Virus record (IMG/VR): IMGVR_UViG_3300021375_001646
Span: 1 to 51,810 of that record
Strand: one strand, 5' to 3'
Length of the DNA: 51,810 nt
Origin: a virus
The notes beneath the pieces are model-generated. The model did no database searches and had not been told where the DNA came from. It saw nothing but the letters and a program-made list of their open reading frames with translations. Made by a program: the position numbers and the translations under genes. Each line of letters opens with the position of its first letter. The first letter of the stretch is position 1. Positions 1 through 7,248 of this stretch are shown piece by piece.

Positions 1-415
1 CAGGAATTTCTAATGGTTTGAGTTGTGGTGCATCTGGATCCCATGTTCTTATTCCAAATAGATTATTGCCTTCTGTTGCAAATCTACTTGTACCCCAAGC
101 GGATTCAATCCCTGCCATGCCTATTATAATAGCACTTGGTATTCGTTGCCTTGGTGCAGTTTTAAAATTGATATAATCAATACAAGTTTTTAACGATGAA
201 ATAAATGATTCGTCATTATTGTATTCGAACGAAGGTTCATGTAAACCAAAACTGTGTGCAGTTTCGACTACATCTGCTTCAACTGTGTGAATGATCTTGT
301 TCTTTACAATATCGTTAGGACGCCAAGTTCCGTATATATACGCTAATCCAATAATAGTGATTACTATTATGTACTTGAATAAGGTTGGTAAGAACTTTTT
401 AAATTTATTTTTCAT
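1..415 (-). CDS. Bax/FlgJ-like N-acetylglucosaminidase, partial (C-terminus beyond window)
   Basis: The reading frame opens at ATG 415 and runs off the left edge after 138 codons. Residues about 10-28 form a hydrophobic signal anchor (LFKYIIVITIIGLAYIYG), so the enzyme probably enters the periplasm. The visible domain contains IPSAIIIGMAGIESAWGTS followed by RFATEGNNLFGIRTWD. This is the signature of the Bax/FlgJ glucosaminidase family, with the catalytic Glu in the ESAWG motif. These enzymes cleave the glycan strands of peptidoglycan, so a lysis role is likely. The start overlaps the end of the upstream gene by 11 bp, which suggests translational coupling. The membrane anchor resembles signal-arrest endolysins, but no lysis cassette context is visible. 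Confidence 0.8.
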   Translation of the reverse strand, partial: MKNKFKKFLPTLFKYIIVITIIGLAYIYGTWRPNDIVKNKIIHTVEADVVETAHSFGLHEPSFEYNNDESFISSLKTCIDYINFKTAPRQRIPSAIIIGMAGIESAWGTSRFATEGNNLFGIRTWDPDAPQLKPLEIP

Positions 416-599
416 AAACTTTATCGTTGCTTAACAGTGATAGTTGATATACAAGTTGTCTTCGAACACTTCCCCAATAGTTTAGTTGCCATCCTGTGTT
501 TGCTGTTTCAAGCACTGTGTCAACACTTTCTATTCGTTTCATCCAAAGTGCCATACGGTCCTCCTTGGGCATTCTCCAACAAGCCTCTTTAAACTGCAT
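405..599 (-). CDS. hypothetical small protein (64 aa)
   Basis: This is a 64-residue soluble protein of no recognised family. It is rich in Arg, Trp and Leu and has no membrane segment. The first ATG (599) follows a GGAG 6 nt upstream. An internal ATG at 554 has a stronger site, AGGAGG with a 5-nt gap, so a 49-residue form starting MALWMKRIES is equally possible. It sits between a small gene and the glucosaminidase gene, whose start it overlaps, so it is probably co-expressed with lysis or late functions. Confidence 0.6.
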   Translation of the reverse strand: MQFKEACWRMPKEDRMALWMKRIESVDTVLETANTGWQLNYWGSVRRQLVYQLSLLSNDKVYEK

Positions 600-600
600 T

Positions 601-918
601 TTAGTCTCCGTTAGTATGACCGTTTGTTAACTTTGCTAGTTCACTTGCTTCTTTTTGGAATCGTCTCGGTAACCCTGTCCAACGTGATACTTCACCGTCG
701 TTATTGATTTTGAAACTACCTGCTACTGTGTAAATCTCATTGCCGTCTTTGTCTTCTGCAACAAATTTACGTACAACGCCGTTGATTATACCATTGCCTG
801 TGTCTCTGCCTACTTCCCATTTATATTTGCCTGACGGTCCTTCATACACCGATTCGTTGCCCCATTCATTGCGGCAGATCGTCTTGATGTTTTCAAGTAC
901 CTCTATACTTTTAGCCAT
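601..918 (-). CDS. hypothetical protein ending in TNGHTNGD (105 aa)
   Basis: The start at 918 is chosen because a perfect AAGGAGG lies 8 nt upstream and a TTGACA-17-TATTAT promoter lies at 979-1007; a longer in-frame extension would run through that promoter. The protein has an N-terminal helical part, then a beta-rich part (YKWEVGRDTGNGIINGVVRKF). Its tail, LTNGHTNGD, closely resembles part of the low-complexity linker near the NrdA C-terminus in this window. No family was recognised. It is the first gene of a short unit followed by the 64-residue protein and the glucosaminidase. Confidence 0.65.
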   Translation of the reverse strand: MAKSIEVLENIKTICRNEWGNESVYEGPSGKYKWEVGRDTGNGIINGVVRKFVAEDKDGNEIYTVAGSFKINNDGEVSRWTGLPRRFQKEASELAKLTNGHTNGD

Positions 919-978
919 TGTGTTTTGCCTCCTTAAGCCATTAGTTTTAATAATACCAGTTTTACCAGTATTAGTATT

Positions 979-1007
979 ATAATACACTGCTTCAGAGGTT
1001 TTGTCAA
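979..1007 (-). promoter_or_regulatory. sigma70-like promoter for the 601-918 gene
   Basis: Reading the minus strand, TTGACA (1002-1007) is followed by a 17-bp spacer and TATTAT (979-984). This matches the vegetative consensus well and points at the gene starting at 918. It suggests early or middle expression by host-type polymerase. Confidence 0.7.
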
Positions 1008-1141
1008 TTGTAGATTTTACCAATTTTACCACTTTGTGTTCGTAATTGGATTTATTGTCCAGATTGGACGAAGATAGATTTGCTTTCATGCCTTTATACT
1101 CCTTTATATGCCTTTGTGCCTAAGTTGCCTTAGTGTATGTG

Positions 1142-1149
1142 TATTTATT
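1142..1149 (-). promoter_or_regulatory. T4-late-type promoter element AATAAATA
   Basis: The minus strand reads AATAAATA followed by CACAC. It overlaps the stop codon of the fibre gene. Transcription would start near 1136 and run toward the 601-918 gene, giving it a late promoter in addition to the sigma70-like one. Confidence 0.5.
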
Positions 1150-4100
1150 ATACGGGATAGTGGCCGTTAATTAAAATTTCCATACCACTATTGGAGATAT
1201 CACTAAAAGATTGTGTACTGTCCGTTCCGTTAGCGTCTACTGTGACAATAGTAAAGAATGAATTACTTTCTTCAATTTGAGCATGTACTGTAACACCTCC
1301 ACTAAATCCAGACACATTAAACAGCATAATTGGAAATCCTGTTTGTCCACCTTGATCAGTTAAGTCAGCACATGCAAATGGAAGACTAACTCTTATATCA
1401 CCTGATGGTAATGCTTGTCCGTTTGCCGTTTGTAGTTTACCACTAATGAAACAACGGTTTCCTATTTTAGTGTAACTCATTTTTTGGAAGCCTGTAGTTG
1501 TTGTTAAACTTCCGCTTGATGATCCTGTAATTGTATAATCATGCAATCCTTCTACATATGTATCAAGTTGTGCAGTTGCTACTTTACCTGTACCGCCATC
1601 AATGATCATTGTGGAATCATCTGCAAACACGCTACCTCTTACGTCACCTTTAAGTGTTCCGTTAAGTGTACCATGTAATTGTCCTGTTAAGCCGTCAACT
1701 ACTAGAGTAGAGTTATCACTAAACACACTACCAGTAAAGTTACCAATTATCGAATCGCCTGCTTTATAATATCCACTATCATTTGTAAGAACACTTATGT
1801 TATCACTTGCTTGTAGAAAACTAGTTCCGTCAATAGTAACAGTCGGAGTTGTTTGGTCTTGTGCGGCAGTTACCGTAACGCCGTTAGTACCTAAAAATTG
1901 GAAAGTACCTTGATTGGCCATATTAAAGCCTGTTGAATCATCTCCAACAATATTAAAGTTAATTGCTTGTTCGTTTGTTAAGTAACCTGCGTCATTAGTT
2001 AATCTACTAATATTACTACCGTCAGTTAAGTAGTCAACTAGTGTACCACTTTGTGCAATCCCTTTTGTATCAAATGTAATTCTATTATATGTACCTGGAG
2101 CAATTGGACTGTCAGCAAGTGAAACGTTTATTGATGTTGTACCAGTACCTGTTACATCACCAAACAGTGTAATTGTTTCATTGCCACCGTCAATAGTAAT
2201 ATTACCTTCTGCGTCAGTTGTAGTTGTAATGTTACCTGTACCAGCAAACTTAATTGTTTCGTCTTTGACTACTGTTCTAACTGTACTATCATCGCCTGTT
2301 ACAAACAGTTGTGAAATATACCCTGCATCGTTTGCAAGTTCACTTACATTGTCACCTGTTTCTAAACCTGAGGTAATATATCCAGGATTGACAAAGTTTA
2401 CTGTTACGTTTCCTTCAGCATCACTTGAAGTTGTTAAGTTTGTGCCACCAAGTATTTTAATGTTTTCACTTTGTTTAACAACACGCATTGTGGAGTCATC
2501 TGCTCCAATGCTAAACAAGTTGTTTTCAATGTTAGTAAATCTATTCGTAATAGTTGTTGCAAAATTAGCATCGTCATTAAGTGCCGCGGCTAATTCATTT
2601 AATGTATCTAATTGTTCTGGAGCACTGTCAAGTACTGCCGCTACCTTAGCGTCTATTTGTGCTTGTGTATAAGCGTCTGTGATACCATAGCCCGTAAGTG
2701 TAGTTGGTGTCCCTGTAACACTACCCCAAGTAAAGTCTTGTGCTACACCTGTAATTGTAATGTTGCCTTCAGCATCACTTGCTGTTGTAATTGCAGTTCC
2801 GCCTAAAACCTTAACATCTTCACCTGCATTGATTGTACGCATTGTACTATCATCTGCACCTATACGAAAATTATATGTTGATCCTACTTGGTCGGCTGTT
2901 ACGTAACCTGCATTGTTTGTAAATTCTGTAATGTTAGCACCACTAGAAACAAAGTTGCTATCGTTAGTAAATGAACTAACTGTTGTAGGTGCTCCGCTTA
3001 AAACACTGTAAGGTATTGATCCGCTTACACCGTCAACGAGTAATGTACTATCATCTGCAAATACTGAACCTTTTAAATCTGTGTTAATTAAATTTTCTAA
3101 ACTTATTGATAAAGCAAAAGCCGCCGCATCAACTTTAATTTGTCCTGTTGTTCCTAGTACTGTAAATGTATCGCCTACACCAATACTACCTGTACCTGTG
3201 TTACCTGCTGTTGCTATTGCTTGTTGGTATGTAGTTAATGTTGGACCTGTAATTGTAATATTGCCTTCAGCATCACTTGCTGTTGTAATATTTGTACCAC
3301 CAAGTATTTTAAAACCTTCACCTGCATTAATGTCACGCATGGTTGAATCATCTGCACCTACATTCAATGTAAAGTTATTTGGAATATCTGCAAGTGTAAC
3401 ATACCCTGCATTGTTAGTCCACTGAGTAATGTTACCTGATTTGTTTACTAGTGTGTCTGATGAACTTGCAGTAATAAATCCTGTGTCGTTTGTAAGGTCT
3501 GAAACGTTAGCAGGTCCTGTAATAGTAAGTTCGCCCGAGTTAGTATCAAGTGCAGTAGTAATATTACTAGCACCTGTAAATTGAATTGTTGTATCTGTTT
3601 CGACAATGTAACTTGATGACGCTGTGTCTGCAATGGTCCATTTATATGTTCCTGCAAGACTTGGTCTATTAATTAAGTCTCCGTAATCACCTGATGTTGC
3701 TACACTTGCAAATGCTGTGTTGGAAGCACTTGTTACAAGACCTTTTGCATTTACTGTTACAGTATTAAAACTTCCAATGTCAGTGTTTACATTATCAAGA
3801 GTAAGTGTTACTGTACTTGCGTTTGCGGCAATAGCACCACCAGTGTTACCACTCATGTCTCCGTCAAACGTAATGTTTGGTCTGCCTGTTAGATCACCAT
3901 ATCCACCACTAGTTGCTACTGCGGCAAATCCTGCTTCTGTAATTGTTTGATTTATCCAAGCACCTGTACCCGTGTCGTATTGTAATAATTCATTGTCAGC
4001 AATACTTGTAATATTAACATTTTGAAGTGTACCTAAATCGTCTCCACTTACATCAGTTATAAAAGCCGATGTTGCATTGTTGTATTGTGATAGGTCAGTG

Positions 4101-4435
4101 TTAGCACTAATTGTAATATCACCTTCAGCATTTGAAGCAGTACTAATTACTCCACCGTCACCTAGTATACCTAAGTTCTCACCACCTTGTACAATTCTAA
4201 CTGTACTATCATCTGCACGTAATTCAACTCTACCAATAGCACTTGCAACAATATCTTCTGCACTTTGTAGGCTCATTGTTACAGCATCTGAATTAGGATC
4301 AACAGTAAAGTTAACACCTGGTCCACCGATTACTGTAAGTGTATCGTTATCTGCGTCTGCAACAACTTGTCCTACACTAGATCCGGCTTTTTGAAACGCC
4401 ATTATGCGGAATGAATCGATTACTTTTACTGACAT
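1148..4435 (-). CDS. modular repeat tail-fibre-like protein (1095 aa)
   Basis: This very long, low-complexity, Thr/Asn/Gly/Asp-rich protein has no cysteine pattern. It contains about six copies of a module reading roughly ADDST-M/V-R ... LGGTNITT-ASDAEGNITI, starting near residues 70, 360, 540, 670, 770 and 870. It also has three shorter copies of GSVFADDST-x-x-VDG, the last two near residue 960. Between the modules lie short N-D-(S/A)-G-Y linkers such as FTNNAGYVT. The final ~120 residues are non-repetitive and look like a trimerising or receptor-binding tip. This architecture is typical of long tail or side fibres of marine T4-like phages. The start has AAGGAGA upstream and a late element (GGTAAATA) just before it. 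Repeats could allow recombination-driven length change. Confidence 0.75.
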   Translation of the reverse strand: MSVKVIDSFRIMAFQKAGSSVGQVVADADNDTLTVIGGPGVNFTVDPNSDAVTMSLQSAEDIVASAIGRVELRADDSTVRIVQGGENLGILGDGGVISTASNAEGDITISANTDLSQYNNATSAFITDVSGDDLGTLQNVNITSIADNELLQYDTGTGAWINQTITEAGFAAVATSGGYGDLTGRPNITFDGDMSGNTGGAIAANASTVTLTLDNVNTDIGSFNTVTVNAKGLVTSASNTAFASVATSGDYGDLINRPSLAGTYKWTIADTASSSYIVETDTTIQFTGASNITTALDTNSGELTITGPANVSDLTNDTGFITASSSDTLVNKSGNITQWTNNAGYVTLADIPNNFTLNVGADDSTMRDINAGEGFKILGGTNITTASDAEGNITITGPTLTTYQQAIATAGNTGTGSIGVGDTFTVLGTTGQIKVDAAAFALSISLENLINTDLKGSVFADDSTLLVDGVSGSIPYSVLSGAPTTVSSFTNDSNFVSSGANITEFTNNAGYVTADQVGSTYNFRIGADDSTMRTINAGEDVKVLGGTAITTASDAEGNITITGVAQDFTWGSVTGTPTTLTGYGITDAYTQAQIDAKVAAVLDSAPEQLDTLNELAAALNDDANFATTITNRFTNIENNLFSIGADDSTMRVVKQSENIKILGGTNLTTSSDAEGNVTVNFVNPGYITSGLETGDNVSELANDAGYISQLFVTGDDSTVRTVVKDETIKFAGTGNITTTTDAEGNITIDGGNETITLFGDVTGTGTTSINVSLADSPIAPGTYNRITFDTKGIAQSGTLVDYLTDGSNISRLTNDAGYLTNEQAINFNIVGDDSTGFNMANQGTFQFLGTNGVTVTAAQDQTTPTVTIDGTSFLQASDNISVLTNDSGYYKAGDSIIGNFTGSVFSDNSTLVVDGLTGQLHGTLNGTLKGDVRGSVFADDSTMIIDGGTGKVATAQLDTYVEGLHDYTITGSSSGSLTTTTGFQKMSYTKIGNRCFISGKLQTANGQALPSGDIRVSLPFACADLTDQGGQTGFPIMLFNVSGFSGGVTVHAQIEESNSFFTIVTVDANGTDSTQSFSDISNSGMEILINGHYPV

Positions 4436-4469
4436 ATTTTATGGTTCTCCTTACTGTATTTACCGTTGA

Positions 4470-4504
4470 TAAAAGAATAGGAGCATTGTTTCCAACACTC
4501 CTAT
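4470..4504 (-). terminator. hairpin terminator after the tmRNA gene
   Basis: The arms ATAGGAG and CTCCTAT (4477-4483 with 4498-4504) pair. On the minus strand they are followed by TTCTTTT. This would end the tmRNA transcript before the fibre gene. The stem interior contains mismatches, so efficiency is uncertain. Confidence 0.55.
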
Positions 4505-4679
4505 CTTTTAAATATACTTATTTTATATGTAAGTCGCCTACGGCGTGGATAGAGTCCGTTCTATACTGTGTTCTTTTGTTATAGTTAAAGGTGCTTTTGT
4601 ATATACAGTATTTATATTTCTCTTTATAGTACGCAACTTTTCTGTTGCCAGGTAAGTTGCCAACCCCTACGTGCCTAAA

Positions 4680-4721
4680 CTAGGCCGCTAATGCCATTTC
4701 TGGCGCATAATTGTCATTTGC
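4680..4721 (-). other. tmRNA tag-peptide reading frame (ANDNYAPEMALAA)
   Basis: GCA is the resume codon, preceded by ATAATT as in many tmRNAs. The frame encodes 13 residues and ends in TAG. The tag matches the general A-N-D-...-A-L-A-A pattern. Confidence 0.9.
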
Positions 4722-4810
4722 AATTATAAGTTTTCTTCGCGATAACCGTGCTTAGATCCGGATAACTCCACTAACTCTATTAACTACCAGTCGATCCTAT
4801 TTCGACCCCA

Positions 4811-4999
4811 TCATAAAGACATTGAACCTACAGGCTTACAGATGTATTCAACTGTATCCCAAGATCCATCACTTGGTACTTCTACGTATTCTACAAGCAT
4901 AGTTTCACACTGTGCTTTAGTTTCAAACCATTGTACATCTTGTTCTAAGCAGGTCGAGCCTGAACAAACTGTTAATAGTATATGCCAAATAATTTCCAT
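4811..4999 (-). CDS. small Cys-containing protein encoded inside the tmRNA spacer (62 aa)
   Basis: The ORF lies wholly between the CCA end of the tmRNA acceptor piece and the 5' G of the coding piece; its TGA stop ends 1 nt before that G. The ATG at 4999 has AAGGA 9 nt upstream. The product starts with a hydrophobic stretch (MEIIWHILLTVCSG) that could be a signal peptide or lipobox-like segment. It then has CLEQDVQWFETKAQCETML, with four cysteines in total. It looks like a small exported or membrane-associated protein. No family was recognised. Because both flanks are processed RNA, the mRNA would be the excised spacer or the precursor. It could also be a chance ORF, but the codon use and start site look real. 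Confidence 0.55.
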   Translation of the reverse strand: MEIIWHILLTVCSGSTCLEQDVQWFETKAQCETMLVEYVEVPSDGSWDTVEYICKPVGSMSL

Positions 5000-5083
5000 T
5001 TTTCAATGTCCTTATGGTGGAGTCGCCCGGTACCGCCCCGGGGTCCTGAATAGCGTTTGAATTGCTTCAACGTTACGTATATA

Positions 5084-5112
5084 GTTATACTATCTTTTAA
5101 CCAAAAAGTCAA
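5084..5112 (-). promoter_or_regulatory. promoter of the tmRNA gene
   Basis: The minus strand has TTGACT (5107-5112), a 17-bp spacer and TATAAC (5084-5089). Transcription would begin near 5077, just before the acceptor piece. No late element is present here, so the tmRNA is probably made from host-type promoters early in infection. Confidence 0.75.
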
Positions 5113-5197
5113 CCTTTTTCTTCAGAATCTATTAGTTTGTATCTATTACGTAATAACTAATGCTCAAGAAAATACTCAATATTAACAATGGAGAGTT

Positions 5198-5392
5198 ATG
5201 ACAGATGATAGATCAGTTGACGCAACTTTTGAAAATGAACAAAGTACAGTAACAATTCCTTTAAAGGAATACGACAGACTTCGTGAACGACAAAAATACA
5301 TTACAGACAAAGATATGATATCTGTAGTAGATAAAATTGAAGAACTAGTTAGAGCCTTACGAAAACATATTGTAAGAACGGAGATAGAATAA
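5198..5392 (+). CDS. hypothetical helical protein (64 aa)
   Basis: This is the first gene of a four-gene plus-strand unit, with GGAG 6 nt before the ATG. It is a charged, mostly helical 64-residue protein (PLKEYDRLRERQKYITDKD, then VVDKIEELVRALRKH) that could form a short coiled coil. It has no recognised family. Its stop overlaps the next start as TAATG, indicating coupled translation. Confidence 0.65.
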   Translation: MTDDRSVDATFENEQSTVTIPLKEYDRLRERQKYITDKDMISVVDKIEELVRALRKHIVRTEIE

Positions 5393-5640
5393 TGGCCAAA
5401 ATGAGAACATATACTTTCTACGACGGAGACAATGTAGAAACTAAAGAAGAAATGAGTTACCGGAAAGCAGTACGATCTTTTCAAGGTAATACAAAAAGTA
5501 AATCAGTTAGAGTAGAATGGACAGCCAAAAAAGGCGGAACATACGAAATGATACAGTCATTACCATTAGGTAGAAAAATAAGACAAGCGGCAATGCTAGA
5601 AAAGAAAAGAGCGGCCTTAAAAGCAAAGTTAGGAAAGTAA
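5392..5640 (+). CDS. hypothetical basic protein (82 aa)
   Basis: The gene starts inside the TAATG junction with the previous gene. The product is Lys/Arg-rich with a beta-like N-terminus (MRTYTFYDGDNVETKEE) and a strongly basic helical C-terminus (RQAAMLEKKRAALKAKLGK). A nucleic-acid-binding role is possible from charge alone. No family was recognised. Confidence 0.65.
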   Translation: MAKMRTYTFYDGDNVETKEEMSYRKAVRSFQGNTKSKSVRVEWTAKKGGTYEMIQSLPLGRKIRQAAMLEKKRAALKAKLGK

Positions 5641-5641
5641 T

Positions 5642-5785
5642 ATGAAAATACATAAGTCATACGAAGGACATGTTTCACAACCTAAGAAAACAAGTCAAGC
5701 AGGTACCAAAGCACGTTGCAAATTTTCATCTATGAACAAATCTAAAAAACGTAGTCACAAGTTTTATAGAGGACAAGGAAAATAA
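5642..5785 (+). CDS. small very basic protein (47 aa)
   Basis: The ATG at 5642 follows the preceding stop by 1 nt, and the stop at 5785 overlaps the next ATG (TAATG). The product begins MKIHKSYEGHVSQPKKTSQ and ends KKRSHKFYRGQGK, highly rich in Lys, Arg, Ser and Gly. The tight coupling on both sides argues that it is real. It is possibly nucleic-acid binding; no family was recognised. Confidence 0.6.
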   Translation: MKIHKSYEGHVSQPKKTSQAGTKARCKFSSMNKSKKRSHKFYRGQGK

Positions 5786-5973
5786 TGGCTGGAATAAAAG
5801 CACGTGGAGTTATTACTAACCACTTAAAAAGATATCACAAAGAAAGAGAAATTATACCTTGTAAGTATATTGCTGATGGCAAAGGTAAAGGTATAATGGT
5901 TGCTCAATATAAAGATACTAGAGATTTAGTAGTTGATGATAAAGATGTTCCTATTGCTTGGGGCAGAGCCTAA
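5785..5973 (+). CDS. hypothetical protein (62 aa)
   Basis: This is the last gene of the plus-strand unit. It has a basic N-terminal helix (HLKRYHKEREIIPC) and a beta-like C-terminus (GIMVAQYKDTRDLVVDD). It has one cysteine and no recognisable domain. Its 3' end overlaps the convergent gene on the minus strand by 4 bp. Confidence 0.6.
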   Translation: MAGIKARGVITNHLKRYHKEREIIPCKYIADGKGKGIMVAQYKDTRDLVVDDKDVPIAWGRA

Positions 5974-6185
5974 CCGCCTGGAACAAACTCTTTTGGACTA
6001 TACCACACTTTTTGATGATGTATACGTCCTAACAATTCTTGTATCTCTGTCATTTCTAAATGTAGTTGCGTAGATACATCGCCTTGTGCAATAGCCAATC
6101 CTCTACGGCCAGCCTTTGCTCTTAGTGCTGATTCGATAATTTCTATGTCTCGAATTGTTAATTCAAAGTTCTTATTTGGTTTCAT
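5970..6185 (-). CDS. hypothetical helical protein (71 aa)
   Basis: The ATG at 6185 is 10 nt after AGGAGG; a GTG at 6191 would sit only 4 nt after it. The protein is helical (FELTIRDIEIIESALRAKA, then LHLEMTEIQELLGRIHHQK). It follows the PAAR gene directly, so it belongs to the late structural cluster. Its function is unknown. Confidence 0.65.
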   Translation of the reverse strand: MKPNKNFELTIRDIEIIESALRAKAGRRGLAIAQGDVSTQLHLEMTEIQELLGRIHHQKVWYSPKEFVPGG

Positions 6186-6191
6186 AGTCAC

Positions 6192-6482
6192 CTAGCCTCC
6201 TGCAAAACAATTAGCACTACCGGCGGCAACTGATGTACATCCGCTAATGCCGTCACCAATTCTTCCGCAACCTAGTCCGTTTACAAATACAGTAGTTGAA
6301 CCTGTTGCTATTGGAGCGGCATGACTTGGACATGGAACGCCTGGTAATAGATGTCCTGTGTTATTATCACCTTGTCTACTGACACCAATACCGTTTGCAA
6401 ATACAGTTCCAGACCCACCTGCTCTAGTCATTCCAGAACAATGAGTAACATCTGCATCGCCTATTCTAGTTATTGCTGGCAT
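6192..6482 (-). CDS. PAAR-repeat spike-tip protein (96 aa)
   Basis: This is a Gly/Ser/Cys-rich protein with the PAAR pattern: MPAITRIGDADVTHCSG, GSGTVFANGIGVSRQGD, CPSHAAPIATGS and TTVFVNGLGCGRIGDGI. PAAR proteins form a sharp, metal-bound cone on the tip of the central spike (T4 gp5.4) and help pierce the outer membrane. Its length of about 96 residues is normal. It overlaps the upstream gene by 17 bp and lies in a run of small late genes. Confidence 0.92.
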   Translation of the reverse strand: MPAITRIGDADVTHCSGMTRAGGSGTVFANGIGVSRQGDNNTGHLLPGVPCPSHAAPIATGSTTVFVNGLGCGRIGDGISGCTSVAAGSANCFAGG

Positions 6483-6672
6483 TACGTTCTATCTCCATAA
6501 GTTGTTGTAACCTTGCTGGCCACAATTCTATTTCTCTATGTTGTTCTTCTGTATGTGGAGGTTCAGGACAATCTGGAAGGAATTTAATAACGTGATCAAA
6601 TCTTTCAGGAATATCGTCCCAAGAATTAACTGTTACCTGTTTACCATCTATTAGAAAAACAAACTCGTGCAT
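6466..6672 (-). CDS. hypothetical acidic protein, leaderless start (68 aa)
   Basis: This is a 68-residue protein beginning MHEFVFLIDGKQVTVNSWDD and ending in a charged helix. Its ATG (6672) is exactly 5 nt after the late element AATAAATA and has no Shine-Dalgarno. That fits a leaderless late mRNA that also carries the PAAR gene. Such a short protein next to PAAR could be a chaperone or adaptor for the spike, but this is a guess. Confidence 0.65.
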   Translation of the reverse strand: MHEFVFLIDGKQVTVNSWDDIPERFDHVIKFLPDCPEPPHTEEQHREIELWPARLQQLMEIERNASNN

Positions 6673-6677
6673 ACGAG

Positions 6678-6685
6678 TATTTATT
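6678..6685 (-). promoter_or_regulatory. late promoter element AATAAATA (leaderless type)
   Basis: The element is followed by CTCGT and then the ATG of the gene starting at 6672. The 5-nt gap puts the predicted start of transcription on the A of ATG. Confidence 0.65.
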
Positions 6686-6997
6686 TTACTTTACTTTTAG
6701 ATTTGGCGGTGCAGTTACTATATTTGATGTTTGTTGTTGATAGAGATCTGCAAACTGTTTAATAGTTTTAGTAAGAACCATTATACTTTCTTTTTTAAAC
6801 AAATAGCCTTTGTCTGGATCACCTGTAAATAAGAACTGTTGTAATCCTAACCCTTGTCCGTTCATTACAAGTGTAAGAGGAGTTTTAATCTTAAAACCCT
6901 TTTCATTTTCTTCTGTAAGTTTACCTACAATCTCTTCGCCAGAGTTAAGTTTAAAAGTAACAGTATCTCCAACTTTATATGGTGCTTCGATTAACAT
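6686..6997 (-). CDS. Sm/LSm-like small beta protein (103 aa)
   Basis: The N-terminus KVGDTVTFKLNSGEEIVGKL followed by a second strand region (GFKIKTPLTLVMNGQG) resembles the Sm1 strand pattern of LSm/Hfq-like barrels. The assignment rests on the pattern only. The C-terminal half is helical and polar. It is adjacent to glutaredoxin, with a 1-nt overlap of its start and the upstream stop. The role is unknown. Confidence 0.55.
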   Translation of the reverse strand: MLIEAPYKVGDTVTFKLNSGEEIVGKLTEENEKGFKIKTPLTLVMNGQGLGLQQFLFTGDPDKGYLFKKESIMVLTKTIKQFADLYQQQTSNIVTAPPNLKVK

Positions 6998-7248
6998 TAT
7001 ATTGTGTGTCCTGTTCCGTTATAACCTGTGTCATCAATGTAGTTTACAAGTTGATCATACCCACCAATATTTTTTCCATTGATTTTAATTTGTGGTACAG
7101 TTCTTGCAGTTGGAAACCATTCCATTAATTCTTCTCTAGTGTAGTCAGTTCCTAAAGATTTGTATGTGTGTTCAAGTTGTCTTGTCTTACACAGATTTAC
7201 TGCTTTAACACAATACGGGCAACTTGGCTTTCCGAATATTTCGATCAT
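6997..7248 (-). CDS. nrdC: glutaredoxin (83 aa)
   Basis: A typical glutaredoxin of 83 residues with the redox motif CPYC at residues 10-13 (EIFGKPSCPYCVKAV), the cis-Pro motif RTVPQIKINGK and the GGYDQL glutathione-binding segment. It would reduce the phage ribonucleotide reductase. It overlaps the nrdB stop by 4 bp and is co-transcribed with nrdB and nrdA. The symbol nrdC follows T4 usage. Confidence 0.93.
   Translation of the reverse strand: MIEIFGKPSCPYCVKAVNLCKTRQLEHTYKSLGTDYTREELMEWFPTARTVPQIKINGKNIGGYDQLVNYIDDTGYNGTGHTI

Larger units (their letters stand above)
4625..5077 (-). ncRNA. ssrA: circularly permuted (two-piece) tmRNA
   Basis: On the minus strand the acceptor piece comes first. 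It ends at 5015 in GGGCGACTCCACCA, preceded by a T-arm-like CCCGGGGCGGTACCGGG. About 200 nt later the coding piece begins at 4809 with GGGGTCGAAATAGGATCGAC. The 5' GGGGTCG pairs with CGACTCC of the acceptor (one G-U), rebuilding the 7-bp tRNA-like acceptor stem. The coding piece carries an open tag frame at 4680-4721 encoding ANDNYAPEMALAA then TAG, the standard -ALAA ending seen by ClpXP-type proteases. A pseudoknot-prone segment follows (GCAACTT with AAGTTGC). Permuted tmRNAs are known from alphaproteobacteria and some cyanobacteria and betaproteobacteria. The RNA would rescue stalled ribosomes during infection. The exact 5' and 3' processed ends are not visible; the outer limits are estimates. 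Confidence 0.88.

Noticed and set aside
2181-2672. Several plus-strand ORFs inside the fibre gene (also 3081-3425, 3717-3950, 4077-4394)
   Set aside because: These are shadows of the repetitive fibre gene and repeat with its modules; none has a ribosome site.
1148-4435. Repeats in the fibre gene considered as a CRISPR-like or tandem-repeat array
   Set aside because: The repeats are in frame, imperfect and protein-level; there are no constant direct repeats with unique spacers.
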